From assembly GCA_024640925.1 (NCBI GenBank), contig JAHEEB010000123.1, positions 1 through 8,762 of the forward strand: a DNA stretch of 8,762 nt, written 5' to 3'. Under the pieces are notes generated by a model that was given only the letters and a program-made list of their open reading frames with translations, was not told the DNA's origin and searched no databases. Origin of the DNA: Bacteroidota bacterium (GTDB taxonomy: Bacteria; Bacteroidota; Bacteroidia; Bacteroidales; UBA10428). Positions 1 through 6,551 of the stretch are shown one piece after another (position 1 is the stretch's first letter; each line of letters starts with the position of its first letter). Made by a program: the position numbers and the translations under genes.

Positions 1-722
1 AATTTCCAACAAACTTGAATATGGAACTTAAATACAATGGAACAACTCTTTCTACCTTTAGTTATAAAGCTGCATTTGCCTCTACCGGAGTACCCACATC
101 ATCAGAGGTTACCCTTACTGTTGATGCTTTTTCAATGTCTGCAAAAGCAACTCATTCCCCTTATTCCAAAGCTAGCATAACATATTCATTTAAAGATGCA
201 GATAAGGTTTTAGTTGAAATGAATGTAAATGCTTCTGGTAACTGGAGTGAAGAAAACCTGGATAATACTTTGAACCAAGATGAAGTAATTTTTGAAGACA
301 TCATTTCGAACAGCAATGCATATATACAAATTATGAATGTGAAATTTGCTGGAAAGGTTGATGTGAAATCAATTGCACCAATTTACAGAGACCTCGAAGC
401 AAAACTGAATAGTGAAGAAATCACTGATGAGGAATTTAATATTCAGACAGCAGAAGCATATAATAAATACTCAACTTTTGTTAGTGTTTATGCTGATAAT
501 AATGAAAAAATATCTGAAGGTGAATTTTTTGCTGATTCCGATGATAATGGAAATTATGAAATATCCATACGTTTCGTATTTAGTGATGGCTCTAAGGTAT
601 CTGCCCAAGAATACTATAAAACCAGTTGTAATGATTTGATTGAAAAAATGAATGCTTTCATTCTTGATTTCAATGAAGAATATGGTACTGAATACGAAAC
701 CCTACAAGCTGCAAATGATTAA
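1..722 (+). CDS. Unrecognised acidic protein, 3' part only (5' end outside window)
   Basis: I do not recognise this protein. The frame is open from the first complete codon at base 3 (Phe-Pro-Thr-Asn-Leu-Asn-Met...) with no stop, so the gene very probably starts upstream of the window. A TTG at 15 and an ATG at 21 are possible starts, but neither is followed by a signal peptide or hydrophobic stretch. About 239 residues are visible. The first ~85 are rich in Ser, Thr and Ala with alternating hydrophobics, as in a secreted beta-rich domain. The rest is strongly acidic with helical segments (around IYRDLEAKLNSEEITDEEF) and a Gly/Asp turn (ADSDDNGNYEIS). The overall look is that of Bacteroidota surface lipoproteins of unknown function, an inference from composition only. 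It ends TAA at 720-722, just ahead of a strong terminator shared with the convergent gene. Confidence is high that it is coding and low for any role. Confidence 0.8.
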   Translation, partial: FPTNLNMELKYNGTTLSTFSYKAAFASTGVPTSSEVTLTVDAFSMSAKATHSPYSKASITYSFKDADKVLVEMNVNASGNWSEENLDNTLNQDEVIFEDIISNSNAYIQIMNVKFAGKVDVKSIAPIYRDLEAKLNSEEITDEEFNIQTAEAYNKYSTFVSVYADNNEKISEGEFFADSDDNGNYEISIRFVFSDGSKVSAQEYYKTSCNDLIEKMNAFILDFNEEYGTEYETLQAAND

Positions 723-739
723 TATTAAGTAATATAGAT

Positions 740-768
740 AAAACCCCCGAAGAAAAATCGGGGGTTTT
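740..768. terminator. Bidirectional rho-independent terminator between convergent genes
   Basis: The inverted repeat AAAACCCCCGA (740-750) and TCGGGGGTTTT (758-768) forms an 11-bp stem with a 7-base loop. On the plus strand the stem runs into TTTTTATTTT, and on the minus strand the A-rich left arm gives a GGGGGTTTT tail. It lies between the stop of the upstream plus-strand gene and the convergent DUF4249 gene. The minus-strand TAA stop (768-770) overlaps the edge of the stem, so one hairpin can end transcription from both sides. Confidence 0.93.
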
Positions 769-1619
769 TATTTTGCAATAATTGTATCGTAGCTCGCAGC
801 ATAACCTCCCCAGATTCCCAACCCATAATCAATGTTACTTTTTATCTCCGTATTGCTTATAGCAAATGGATTAGCCGAGGTTTGAATCTGTCCCTGAATG
901 GTATTCCAGAAATCATAATGTTGCTTATCAATGGAACAAAACTTCAGGACAATGGTATCACCAACCTCAAAATACCTGGAGTTTTCAATATCCAGCAAAC
1001 TTGAGTTTCCTTTCGATAATGGAATTTCTAGTGTTTCTCCGTTAAACGATTCGTCTGAAAAAACAGAAGTAAAGGTGGGTATAAACTTAGTATCCTTGCC
1101 CAACCGGCGGGTAAGAGTACGATAATAATTCCTGACATCCGGATTGTCTTTAAACTTTACTACAATTAATCCCAGTGTATCCGATAGGTTTGCTTTATCG
1201 AACCATACACTATCCGTTTGAACCAGATCGGGTATGGTTGTAATTGCTGTGTAGATATATCCCTTATATCGGATTTCGATTGAATATTCCTGTTTTAATT
1301 TTCCCTTTATCACGGTTCCATAATAGTAATAGGGGGGAAAATAGGAACTGTTTGGCTTCAGGGTCAACACTTCGCTTGTATCTTCTGACGTAACAGTCAC
1401 CTTTGCCCCGGTAACAGCATATTGTCTCAATGTACTTGAATCAATATCGGCAAAATAGGGTGCACTCATTGATAACAATATTTTTGGTCCTTTCCCCTGT
1501 TCAATCCAGCCTTCTACAACCATTTTACTTTCAACCTCTATCAAATCAATTTTCACCTCATTCTCACAAGCGAAAATGAATAAAAAAATTAATAAAAAGA
1601 TATAGTTTGAAATCTTCAT
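768..1619 (-). CDS. DUF4249 family outer-membrane lipoprotein
   Basis: A 283-residue protein with a lipoprotein signal peptide: Met-Lys, a hydrophobic run at about residues 6-16, then a lipobox-like Ile-Phe-Ala-Cys with lipidated Cys18. Family hallmarks follow: the early KMVVEGWIEQGKGPKILLS segment (about 32-50), an Ig-like beta region with the VTGAKVTVTSED motif, and a C-terminal NPFAISNTEIKSNIDYGLG stretch followed by WGGYA, where DUF4249 proteins usually carry an N-I-x-G-G-L-G-x-F-G-G-Y-like motif. Length is normal for the family. DUF4249 proteins are typically encoded next to TonB-dependent receptors. Here the start lies 13 bp after the receptor stop on the same strand, so the two are almost certainly co-transcribed. 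By analogy with SusD-like partners it may bind or present the receptor's substrate at the cell surface. That role is inferred; the family has no settled function. The stop codon sits inside the shared terminator. Confidence 0.88.
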   Translation of the reverse strand: MKISNYIFLLIFLFIFACENEVKIDLIEVESKMVVEGWIEQGKGPKILLSMSAPYFADIDSSTLRQYAVTGAKVTVTSEDTSEVLTLKPNSSYFPPYYYYGTVIKGKLKQEYSIEIRYKGYIYTAITTIPDLVQTDSVWFDKANLSDTLGLIVVKFKDNPDVRNYYRTLTRRLGKDTKFIPTFTSVFSDESFNGETLEIPLSKGNSSLLDIENSRYFEVGDTIVLKFCSIDKQHYDFWNTIQGQIQTSANPFAISNTEIKSNIDYGLGIWGGYAASYDTIIAK

Positions 1620-1632
1620 TTTAGTTTGAATG

Positions 1633-3999
1633 TTAGAACCTGAAATTCCATGTAATTGATGGTAATATTGGAAAAATGCTTACCTGTTTGGGAGTAATTT
1701 TAAGATTATAATCATAAACATTCCCTGTAATTTCAAAATAGATATAAAAAGGATTTGCTCTGTTATAAACATTATAAACCGAAAGGTTGAAAGAAGACTC
1801 AAATTTTTCGGTCTTTCTGGCCAGATAAGTCAACGATAAATCCATACGATGATACAATGGCATACGAAATGAATTTCGTTCGCTGTAACCGCTTATTACA
1901 TTTCCTTCCAGAATATACAAATAACTTGGTAAAGAAAGAGCATTTCCCGAGGCAAGAATAAATGTTGCCGAAGCATTCCATTTTTTATTTAAATCGTATG
2001 ATACAACCACATTTAAATCGTTTCGCCTGTCGTATTTTGCAGGATATATTTTACCCTGGTTGATTTCCTTGAATTTACGATAGGTGGCAGATAGGGTATA
2101 CCCTACCCACCCTGTAAAATTTCCAACAGATTTTTGTACAAATAATTCTGCCCCGAAAGAATAACCTCTGCCAAATGTGGCGCTTTCTTCAAAGATATTA
2201 TCCTGAAAATTGCTGATAATCCCCTTCAGCAGCTCAATTTGATTGTAATAATCTTTATAATAGAGTGAAATGGATGTTTCATATGAATTATCCATGAAGT
2301 TCCTGTAATATCCAACAGTATATTGTTGTCCCCATTGCGGCTTGATTAAGCTTGTCGATGGCAACCAGACATCCGTGGGGAGGGTAACTGCAGAAGATGA
2401 AACCATGTGAATGTACTGTTTGTTCAATGTGTAGGAAGCTTTAATCGATGAAAGGCCGTTAACCTGGTACCTGGCTGAGATTCTGGGTTCGGGAGACTGA
2501 TACGACTCAACAATTTCTCCTGGTTCGTAATAAATTGAATCGGCAATTTCACCAATTTCATTCTTAATAATTTTATAGTAAGAACCTACATGCATGTAAT
2601 AGGTATATCTGGCCCCAAGGTTAAGCCTAAACCTTGTGCCAAGGTTAATTTCATGGTTGTAAAACAGAGAACTCTCATGCGCATTAAGATTTCTGTTTGA
2701 ACCAAAAGCAAGTTCCTGACCGTTTGTAGAAGCATCGAGATTGTTTGGTGTAAATTTGTGAAAATAGTGTTCTGCACCAAACTTAATTATTTGGCCATTA
2801 TACCCTGCCTTGCTCACTTCTGTTCTGAATATATAATCGTTTACGGCAGATTTCATAGAAATGAATACATTTTTCTGAGAGGCATCCAACCCAAAATTAT
2901 ATTTCGTATAGCCCAGAGTACTCTGAATGTTCCAGTCGGCATTAACATGGTAGTTCCAGTTCAAAGAGTAAAGTTGGTTTCCCCAATTCATAGAATTTGA
3001 AAAATCGGGTTCCAGTTTAATCAGGCTAAAATCATCTTTCCCGTTGTATGCGGTGAATGACAAATTATGTTTGGGTGAAAGCCTGAAACTAAACTTTCCG
3101 TTTATATCCAAAAAACTGTATTTTGTATTGCCATAAAAAGTAGAACTGATGTCAAACATTGAATTGGCTATAGGTTTCATAACCTCATCGATATAAGACT
3201 TTCTCATCGAGAGCAGGAATGATACCTTGTTTTTAACAAAAGGCCCCTGTATGGTAAGTTTCGAAAGAAGAAGACCAACACTACCCTGAGAGTGAAATTC
3301 TTCAAAATCCCCATCGCGTGAAGTGATATCGATAATTGAGGAAATTCGTCCTCCATAATTGGCTGGCATTCCCGATTTAATGAGTTTGGTAGAACGAATT
3401 ACATCTGAATTAAAAACAGAAAAGAAACCCAGTATATGCGAAGGATTATAGACCGGAACATTATCCAGTAAAATCAAGTTCTGATCGGCACCTCCTCCGC
3501 GAACGTAAAAGCCCATGTTGGCATCGTTGGCCGATTGTACTCCAGGTGAAAGCTGGATTATACGCAAAAAATCGGTTTCACCCATCAGGGCAGGCAACTT
3601 TTTAATTTCCTTCATACTCAGCTCAACATTTCCTATACCGATACCTTCGACATTTTCTTTTGGATTATCAACAGTTACCACAACCTCATCTGCCTGAACA
3701 GGTGATAATACCAAGGGAATATCAAGTTTTTTTATATCAGGAATAGTTATTTCTATTATCTGTTGAGTGTAGCCAATGTAGGAAACCTTCAACTGGCTGG
3801 GACCATATTTGAGCTGAATCTGATAAAAACCCATTTCATTCGTAATTGTGCCTGAGGTTGTGTTGTTAATCTGAATAGTGGCACCGATCAGTGGCTCACC
3901 AGTCAGCGAATCAGTTACTTTACCCGACAAAATGCCTGATGATTGACAATAACTTGTTGAAGTAATAACCAGTAAAAGAATGTGTATAAACCTTTTCAA
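1633..3999 (-). CDS. TonB-dependent receptor with CarboxypepD_reg-like N-terminal domain
   Basis: A 788-residue outer-membrane transporter that takes up a ligand using TonB-ExbBD energy. In order: a signal peptide (about 1-19, MKRFIHILLLVITSTSYC); a CarboxypepD_reg-like beta-sandwich (about 24-100) with GKVTDSLTGEPLIGATI, NEMGFYQI and VSYIGY; a possible TonB box DEVVVTV (104-110); a plug domain (about 130-225) with LPALMGETDFLRIIQLSPGV, the VRGGGADQNLILLDNVPVY core and SGMPANYGGRISS; then a 22-strand-type barrel ending in the C-terminal aromatic signal WNFRF. The start is a TTG at 3997-3999. The frame has no ATG before residue 56, which would remove the signal peptide, and an in-frame TAA lies three codons upstream (4006-4008), so the TTG is the only sensible start. 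Length is typical of the shorter DUF4249-linked receptors. It is followed after 13 bp by the DUF4249 lipoprotein. The substrate is unknown, and no exact TAnnTTTG promoter was seen in the 230 bases upstream. Confidence 0.95.
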   Translation of the reverse strand: MKRFIHILLLVITSTSYCQSSGILSGKVTDSLTGEPLIGATIQINNTTSGTITNEMGFYQIQLKYGPSQLKVSYIGYTQQIIEITIPDIKKLDIPLVLSPVQADEVVVTVDNPKENVEGIGIGNVELSMKEIKKLPALMGETDFLRIIQLSPGVQSANDANMGFYVRGGGADQNLILLDNVPVYNPSHILGFFSVFNSDVIRSTKLIKSGMPANYGGRISSIIDITSRDGDFEEFHSQGSVGLLLSKLTIQGPFVKNKVSFLLSMRKSYIDEVMKPIANSMFDISSTFYGNTKYSFLDINGKFSFRLSPKHNLSFTAYNGKDDFSLIKLEPDFSNSMNWGNQLYSLNWNYHVNADWNIQSTLGYTKYNFGLDASQKNVFISMKSAVNDYIFRTEVSKAGYNGQIIKFGAEHYFHKFTPNNLDASTNGQELAFGSNRNLNAHESSLFYNHEINLGTRFRLNLGARYTYYMHVGSYYKIIKNEIGEIADSIYYEPGEIVESYQSPEPRISARYQVNGLSSIKASYTLNKQYIHMVSSSAVTLPTDVWLPSTSLIKPQWGQQYTVGYYRNFMDNSYETSISLYYKDYYNQIELLKGIISNFQDNIFEESATFGRGYSFGAELFVQKSVGNFTGWVGYTLSATYRKFKEINQGKIYPAKYDRRNDLNVVVSYDLNKKWNASATFILASGNALSLPSYLYILEGNVISGYSERNSFRMPLYHRMDLSLTYLARKTEKFESSFNLSVYNVYNRANPFYIYFEITGNVYDYNLKITPKQVSIFPILPSITWNFRF

Positions 4000-4005
4000 T
4001 CTGCT

Positions 4006-4230
4006 TTAGTAAAAATTCATTGTGAAAAATAGCCCAAAAGGTTTAGATTTAGCATAGAAATTTTGAGAAAGTTTTAAATTAACCCAAATAAAATGGGCAT
4101 TATAAAAATCTGGCGTTCTTTGTTCTTTTGTATCAAGGAATGTGGCTGTAAAGAAACTCCCCAGGTATATACCGCTCTTTAATCCGGAAACATTTATTGT
4201 TACCATTTCATCTCCGGTTTTTGTTAACAT
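4006..4230 (-). pseudogene. Gene debris with a type IX sorting-domain-like segment
   Basis: An open stretch of 74 codons with no convincing start context. It begins inside the tail of the broken SUKH gene (overlap 4208-4230). Residues 1-22 read like part of a T9SS type A C-terminal sorting domain: an LTKTGDEM strand, then TINVSGLKSGIYL, close to the family pattern of a strand followed by V-x-G-L-x-S-G-[IV]-Y. In real sorting domains a short Lys-rich end follows. Here the reading continues for about 50 residues (SFFTATFLDTKEQ and on) and ends in an aromatic FFTMNFY, so the sorting segment looks cut and joined to something else. The frame is the same as the TonB receptor, separated from its TTG start by TAA and two codons. 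It may be a remnant of a secreted protein, or simply a chance open frame in the receptor leader. Not expected to be functional. Confidence 0.35.
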
Positions 4231-4653
4231 TGTTTCTTAATTCAATAAAATCTTTAAAAAAATATTCAAAAGATTCAAATAATTTCTCAAGCTTACCAAT
4301 TTTTATGTTTTGGTTTTCATCATAAGATATTACTGTTCCAAAAACGGGCATACAAAGTTAAGTATTCTCCAACTTCATAACTTAGAACAATCAAGTCTTT
4401 TGGAATATTAACTTCATTGCGCATTTGTATAGTAAGATCGACAATAGGATATGATATTTTACTTTTGTCTTTAGCAATTCCACAAATATTTACATCACTA
4501 TAATTACACATTCCACATTCAGATAAAAATTTTCTATATTGAACTGTAAAGAAAACTCCCAATGTTTTTTTCTGCATATTCAATCTCTTGAATACTAGCT
4601 TTTTCCCAATATTCAAATTCATTACTCTTTTTTAAAAGTTTAATGTAGTCCAT
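4208..4653 (-). pseudogene. SMI1/KNR4 (SUKH) family immunity-like gene, broken by two frameshifts
   Basis: Joining three minus-strand frames restores one protein of about 145 residues, normal for SUKH. Segment 1 starts at ATG 4653: MDYIKLLKKSN, then WEKASIQEIEYAEK. Segment 2 (about 4565-4356) continues TLGVFFTVQYRKFLSECG, then IPKDLIVLSYEVGEYLTL. Segment 3 (about 4351-4211) gives PVFGTVISYDENQN, then LFESFEYFFKDFIEL, ending TGA at 4208-4210. The order matches the family: the E-I-x-x-A-E-K-x-L-G helix, Y-R-x-F-L, the I-P-x-D-L-I-V core strand, a G-E-Y turn, and the closing helix with S-F-x-x-F. The first shift lies at an A7 run (4565-4571 on this strand), where one A fewer restores frame. The second, near 4350-4360, may also have lost about ten residues expected between the G-E-Y strand and P-V. 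SUKH proteins commonly act as immunity proteins against nuclease toxins, so this was probably once such a gene. Read uncorrected, the longest remaining open frame is only 100 codons (4320-4622). Confidence 0.75.
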
Positions 4654-5083
4654 AATTAATAATTTTTCATCTTCTGTTATTTTTTTGTGTATTCCAAACA
4701 GAAATAGATTTTTGAAATATTGAACAATTTCTTACTTGAATACTCACAATAATAGCTCTATCAACCCTATTTAATATTTCAATATTTGTACCCTTCTATA
4801 AAATTATTTTCTATCATTGGGGCTGCAGTTTTTTCTTCTTTAAGTTGTTTTATTTATTAAATATAAATGAAGGACTTATTTATATTTTTATACCTTTTTT
4901 TAATTCGAATAGGAATAGAATGTCTCACAATCCCAACTGCAGCTCAACAGTTTATTAGTATTTGAACTTGATATTTTGAATGAAAATCCAAGCAGGACAT
5001 ACCATTCTCTTTTTCCATAAAGCCAGGATACAATTGAAAAATGAAACTTTTAAATCACCGATTTCAATTAGATTGATTTGGCA
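4654..5083. other. 430-base AT-rich stretch without an intact gene
   Basis: No open frame on either strand here looks like a whole gene. On the minus strand the frame that carries the AbiH-like remnant stays open after its TAG from 5083 to a TAA at 4955-4957 (starting CQINLIEIGDLK), which may be more of the same decayed gene. A second minus frame reads KFHFSIVSWLYGKREW and later SCSWDCETF before a stop; I do not recognise it. The 54 bases just upstream of the SUKH ATG remain open in that frame (HKKITEDEKLLI), so the SUKH start could lie slightly further out. On the plus strand there is only a 32-codon hydrophobic frame (4867-4965), probably fortuitous. No promoter or strong hairpin was seen. 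Confidence 0.5.
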
Positions 5084-5245
5084 CTAATTTAATCCCAAAT
5101 CAAGTAGTTTTAGCTTATGGAAATTTTTTTCATTATCTCCATAATATGTAACCGTCCAAATTATTTTTTTATTTCCTACCGACTCTAAAACTTTCGATAA
5201 ATATGGTTTGTCAACACCTGATATTAGGCACCAAACAATTACCAA
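5084..5245 (-). pseudogene. C-terminal remnant, possibly AbiH-like
   Basis: A 53-codon open stretch lying directly after, and in frame with, the TAG stop of the 5246-6091 gene. There is no start codon of its own before it. It reads LVIVWCLISGVDKPYLSKV, then KKIIWTVTYYGDNEKNFHK and LLDLGLN, ending TAG. A hydrophobic strand, a Ser/Gly-x-D-x-P-Y-L helix start and an I-x-W-x-V-x-Y-Y strand followed by a charged helix resemble, from memory, the C-terminal end of bacteriophage abortive-infection AbiH proteins. The resemblance is short and could mislead. The composition is clearly protein-like, so I treat it as the tail of a deleted gene and not as random sequence. Reading past its TAG, the frame stays open for another 42 codons. 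Confidence 0.35.
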
Positions 5246-5262
5246 CTACCAACTTGTAATTG
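5236..5262. repeat. Short intergenic repeat with tandem 7-mers and inverted ends
   Basis: CAATTAC (5236-5242) and GTAATTG (5256-5262) form an inverted repeat around two exact tandem copies of ACCAACT (5241-5247, 5248-5254). The sequence supplies the last codons and the TAG stop of the minus-strand gene at 5246-6091 and abuts the AbiH-like remnant, so it may mark a rearrangement junction. The stem is only 7 bp, so it is a weak hairpin and probably not an efficient terminator. Confidence 0.45.
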
Positions 5263-6091
5263 GTCTGTCTTTGTTCAACCAAAATGTTTTTAATGTATGA
5301 TCAAAGAAATAAAATTGGTTTGATTGACCTTTAATGTCTGGTTTGTCAATCGCAAGGCCAAGTTCTGGAAAAACCAAATATCCGGTCCTTTCAAAAGTTT
5401 CAGAATTTTTAATTAATTCAGACAATCTCTCAGTCGTAGAAATATCCAGTGATTTAATATTTAAGGGGAACCTGCAAGAATTTGATTCATTAAAATCAAT
5501 CGAAATTTGAGTTAATAAACCTTTGTCGAATCTAAGGGTGTAATTTTTATATTCGTAAATTATTTTATTTTTCACCCCAATTGAAACAGAAAGAGGTTTT
5601 CCAAATAATCCCTTTACTTCACTTTCAGTCATTGAAAATTTATATGGACCCAATGATGAAAAAGGAGTTAGCGATAGATTTTGAATTGGAAGTTTAATTT
5701 CAATTAAAGAATTATATTTTGGAAGGCGGTCTATATTTTTTTCATAAAGATTTTTGAATGACGAATCATACAGTGTGCATTCATAACTAATTTCTCCAGT
5801 TGAATTTATACTTAGAAGTCCATAAATGCATAAGTTTAAATGTGGTAATGTAAAACTATCCCCATCACAATATGGATTTTCTTTCTCAAGAAATAGCGAA
5901 ACCCTATATATATCAATTACTTCACCGTTTAATTCAAACAATGGCTCATTTCGAAAAGAAATAGCGATGGCCATATCTTTTTTAAATTCGATAAAAAGTC
6001 CATTTTGTTTGGTTTTTTCAAAATCAATTTCGCTACGATTTGATCCTACTCTAATGGAATTTATTGAATAGGGAGTTACTATTTTAATCAT
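5246..6091 (-). CDS. Unknown 281-aa protein with duplicated module, immunity-protein-like
   Basis: The only intact gene in the accessory stretch. It has no signal peptide or membrane segment and is probably cytoplasmic. Two regions share a degenerate pattern. Near the N-terminus, VTPYSINSIRVGSNRSEI (5-22) is followed by a GLFIEFKKDMAIAISF strand pair. In the middle, LTPFSSLGPYKFSMTESEV (141-159) is followed by GLFGKPLS and the IIYEYKNYTLRFDKGLLTQI hairpin (177-196). The second copy resembles the G-x-x-[KR]-[FL]-G-M-[ST]-x-x-E-V...L-G-x-P module of many small Bacteroidota immunity-type proteins. The C-terminus (ERTGYLVFPELGLAID, then TLKTFWLNKDR) adds another beta hairpin, and the last codons lie in a short intergenic repeat. 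Neighbours are a broken SUKH gene and other debris, which supports an immunity or defence origin. No family name can be assigned with confidence. ATG 6091 is chosen because the frame has no better start before a TAG about 20 codons upstream. Confidence 0.75.
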   Translation of the reverse strand: MIKIVTPYSINSIRVGSNRSEIDFEKTKQNGLFIEFKKDMAIAISFRNEPLFELNGEVIDIYRVSLFLEKENPYCDGDSFTLPHLNLCIYGLLSINSTGEISYECTLYDSSFKNLYEKNIDRLPKYNSLIEIKLPIQNLSLTPFSSLGPYKFSMTESEVKGLFGKPLSVSIGVKNKIIYEYKNYTLRFDKGLLTQISIDFNESNSCRFPLNIKSLDISTTERLSELIKNSETFERTGYLVFPELGLAIDKPDIKGQSNQFYFFDHTLKTFWLNKDRPITSW

Positions 6092-6102
6092 ACTAATGTT
6101 TT

Positions 6103-6349
6103 CTATTGAGTTATTCTTTGCAAGCTGAAAAAAATATTTACCCTAAAGAATGAACTTGACACATACAAATCATTGAAATTAATAATGTCTAATCCTGTTT
6201 TATCTGAATAACAGCTACCCCGTTTTTTTAAACTTAAACAATATTTTTGAAGTTTCCAAATGCTTTCTCCTAAGGAATTATATTCAAAACAAATTCGGTA
6301 CATCTGGTACTTTAGGAATTTCTCTATATTCTGAATTAAGTTTTATCAT
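6103..6349 (-). pseudogene. Unrecognised fragment in two frames, probable frameshifted remnant
   Basis: Two overlapping minus-strand frames join sensibly. The first starts at ATG 6349 (MIKLNSEYREIPKVPDVPNLF, stop TGA 6284-6286). The second, open from 6303 to 6103, reads EYNSLGESIWKLQKYCLS, then KRGSCYSDKTGLDIINFND. Removing one T from the TTTT run at the junction gives NLFEYNSLGE and a single reading of about 80 residues. I recognise no family. A T7 run further on (about 6127-6133) is a point where a one-base change would connect this fragment to the frame of the downstream 5246-6091 gene. The sequence has protein-like composition and sits 11 bases before the next ATG, so it was probably a small gene in the same array, now decayed. 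A random open frame cannot be excluded. Confidence 0.35.
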
Positions 6350-6364
6350 ACTTGAACAAAAACC

Positions 6365-6379
6365 TGCCTTGAAAAGGCA
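6365..6379. terminator. Small hairpin, possible weak terminator on minus strand
   Basis: TGCCTT (6365-6370) pairs with AAGGCA (6374-6379) around a GAA loop. Read on the minus strand the hairpin is followed by GGTTTTTG, a short U tract. It lies in the divergent region between the accessory stretch and the TetR operon. The stem is only 6 bp and no minus-strand gene upstream would need it, so its role is uncertain. Confidence 0.3.
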
Positions 6380-6460
6380 ATCACATCAAAAACAGATTGT
6401 AAACTTTATAGATTATCTGTAAACCATGATAAAAAACACGTCAAAAAGTTAAACAAAAAC

Positions 6461-6491
6461 TTGACATGAGTTTCAGAATATTTTATATTTG
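6461..6491 (+). promoter_or_regulatory. Bacteroidota-type promoter for the TetR operon
   Basis: TATATTTG at 6484-6491 is an exact match to the Bacteroidota -7 consensus TAnnTTTG, and TTGAC at 6461-6465 supplies the -33 element with about 20 bases between them. Transcription would start near 6498, giving a leader of about 85 bases before the TetR ATG. The -7 element overlaps the first operator copy. Confidence 0.75.
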
Positions 6492-6509
6492 ACCAAACGT
6501 TCAGTCAAA
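6488..6509 (+). promoter_or_regulatory. Operator 1 for the TetR-family regulator
   Basis: TTTGACCAAACGTTCAGTCAAA is an imperfect 22-bp palindrome: outer arms TTTGAC and GTCAAA and centre AACGTT match exactly, with two mismatched pairs between them. Its core GACCnnnCGTTCAGTC recurs 61 bases downstream. Size and symmetry fit a TetR dimer site, and it covers the -7 box and probable start of transcription, so binding should repress. Confidence 0.7.
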
Positions 6510-6551
6510 AACAAGCAGACAGAAATTCGCCTTAAATAAGGATGGACTGCT

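Noticed and set aside
2586..3697. Several 60-80 codon frames on both strands inside the TonB receptor
   Set aside because: All lie within a well-supported receptor reading frame and have no independent features.
4822..4943. GCTGCAGTT (4822-4830) and AACTGCAGC (4935-4943), a 9-bp inverted repeat 104 bases apart
   Set aside because: Similarity does not extend beyond the central PstI-like palindrome, no target duplication or element gene is present, and it is likely chance in AT-rich sequence.
4867..4965. Plus-strand 32-codon hydrophobic frame (MKDLFIFLYLFLIRIG...)
   Set aside because: Too short, no promoter or terminator, opposite to surrounding gene direction; hydrophobicity follows from T-rich sequence.
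6530..6541. Near-palindrome CCTTAAATAAGG in the TetR leader
   Set aside because: A two-base loop cannot form a stable hairpin and it does not match the operator core.
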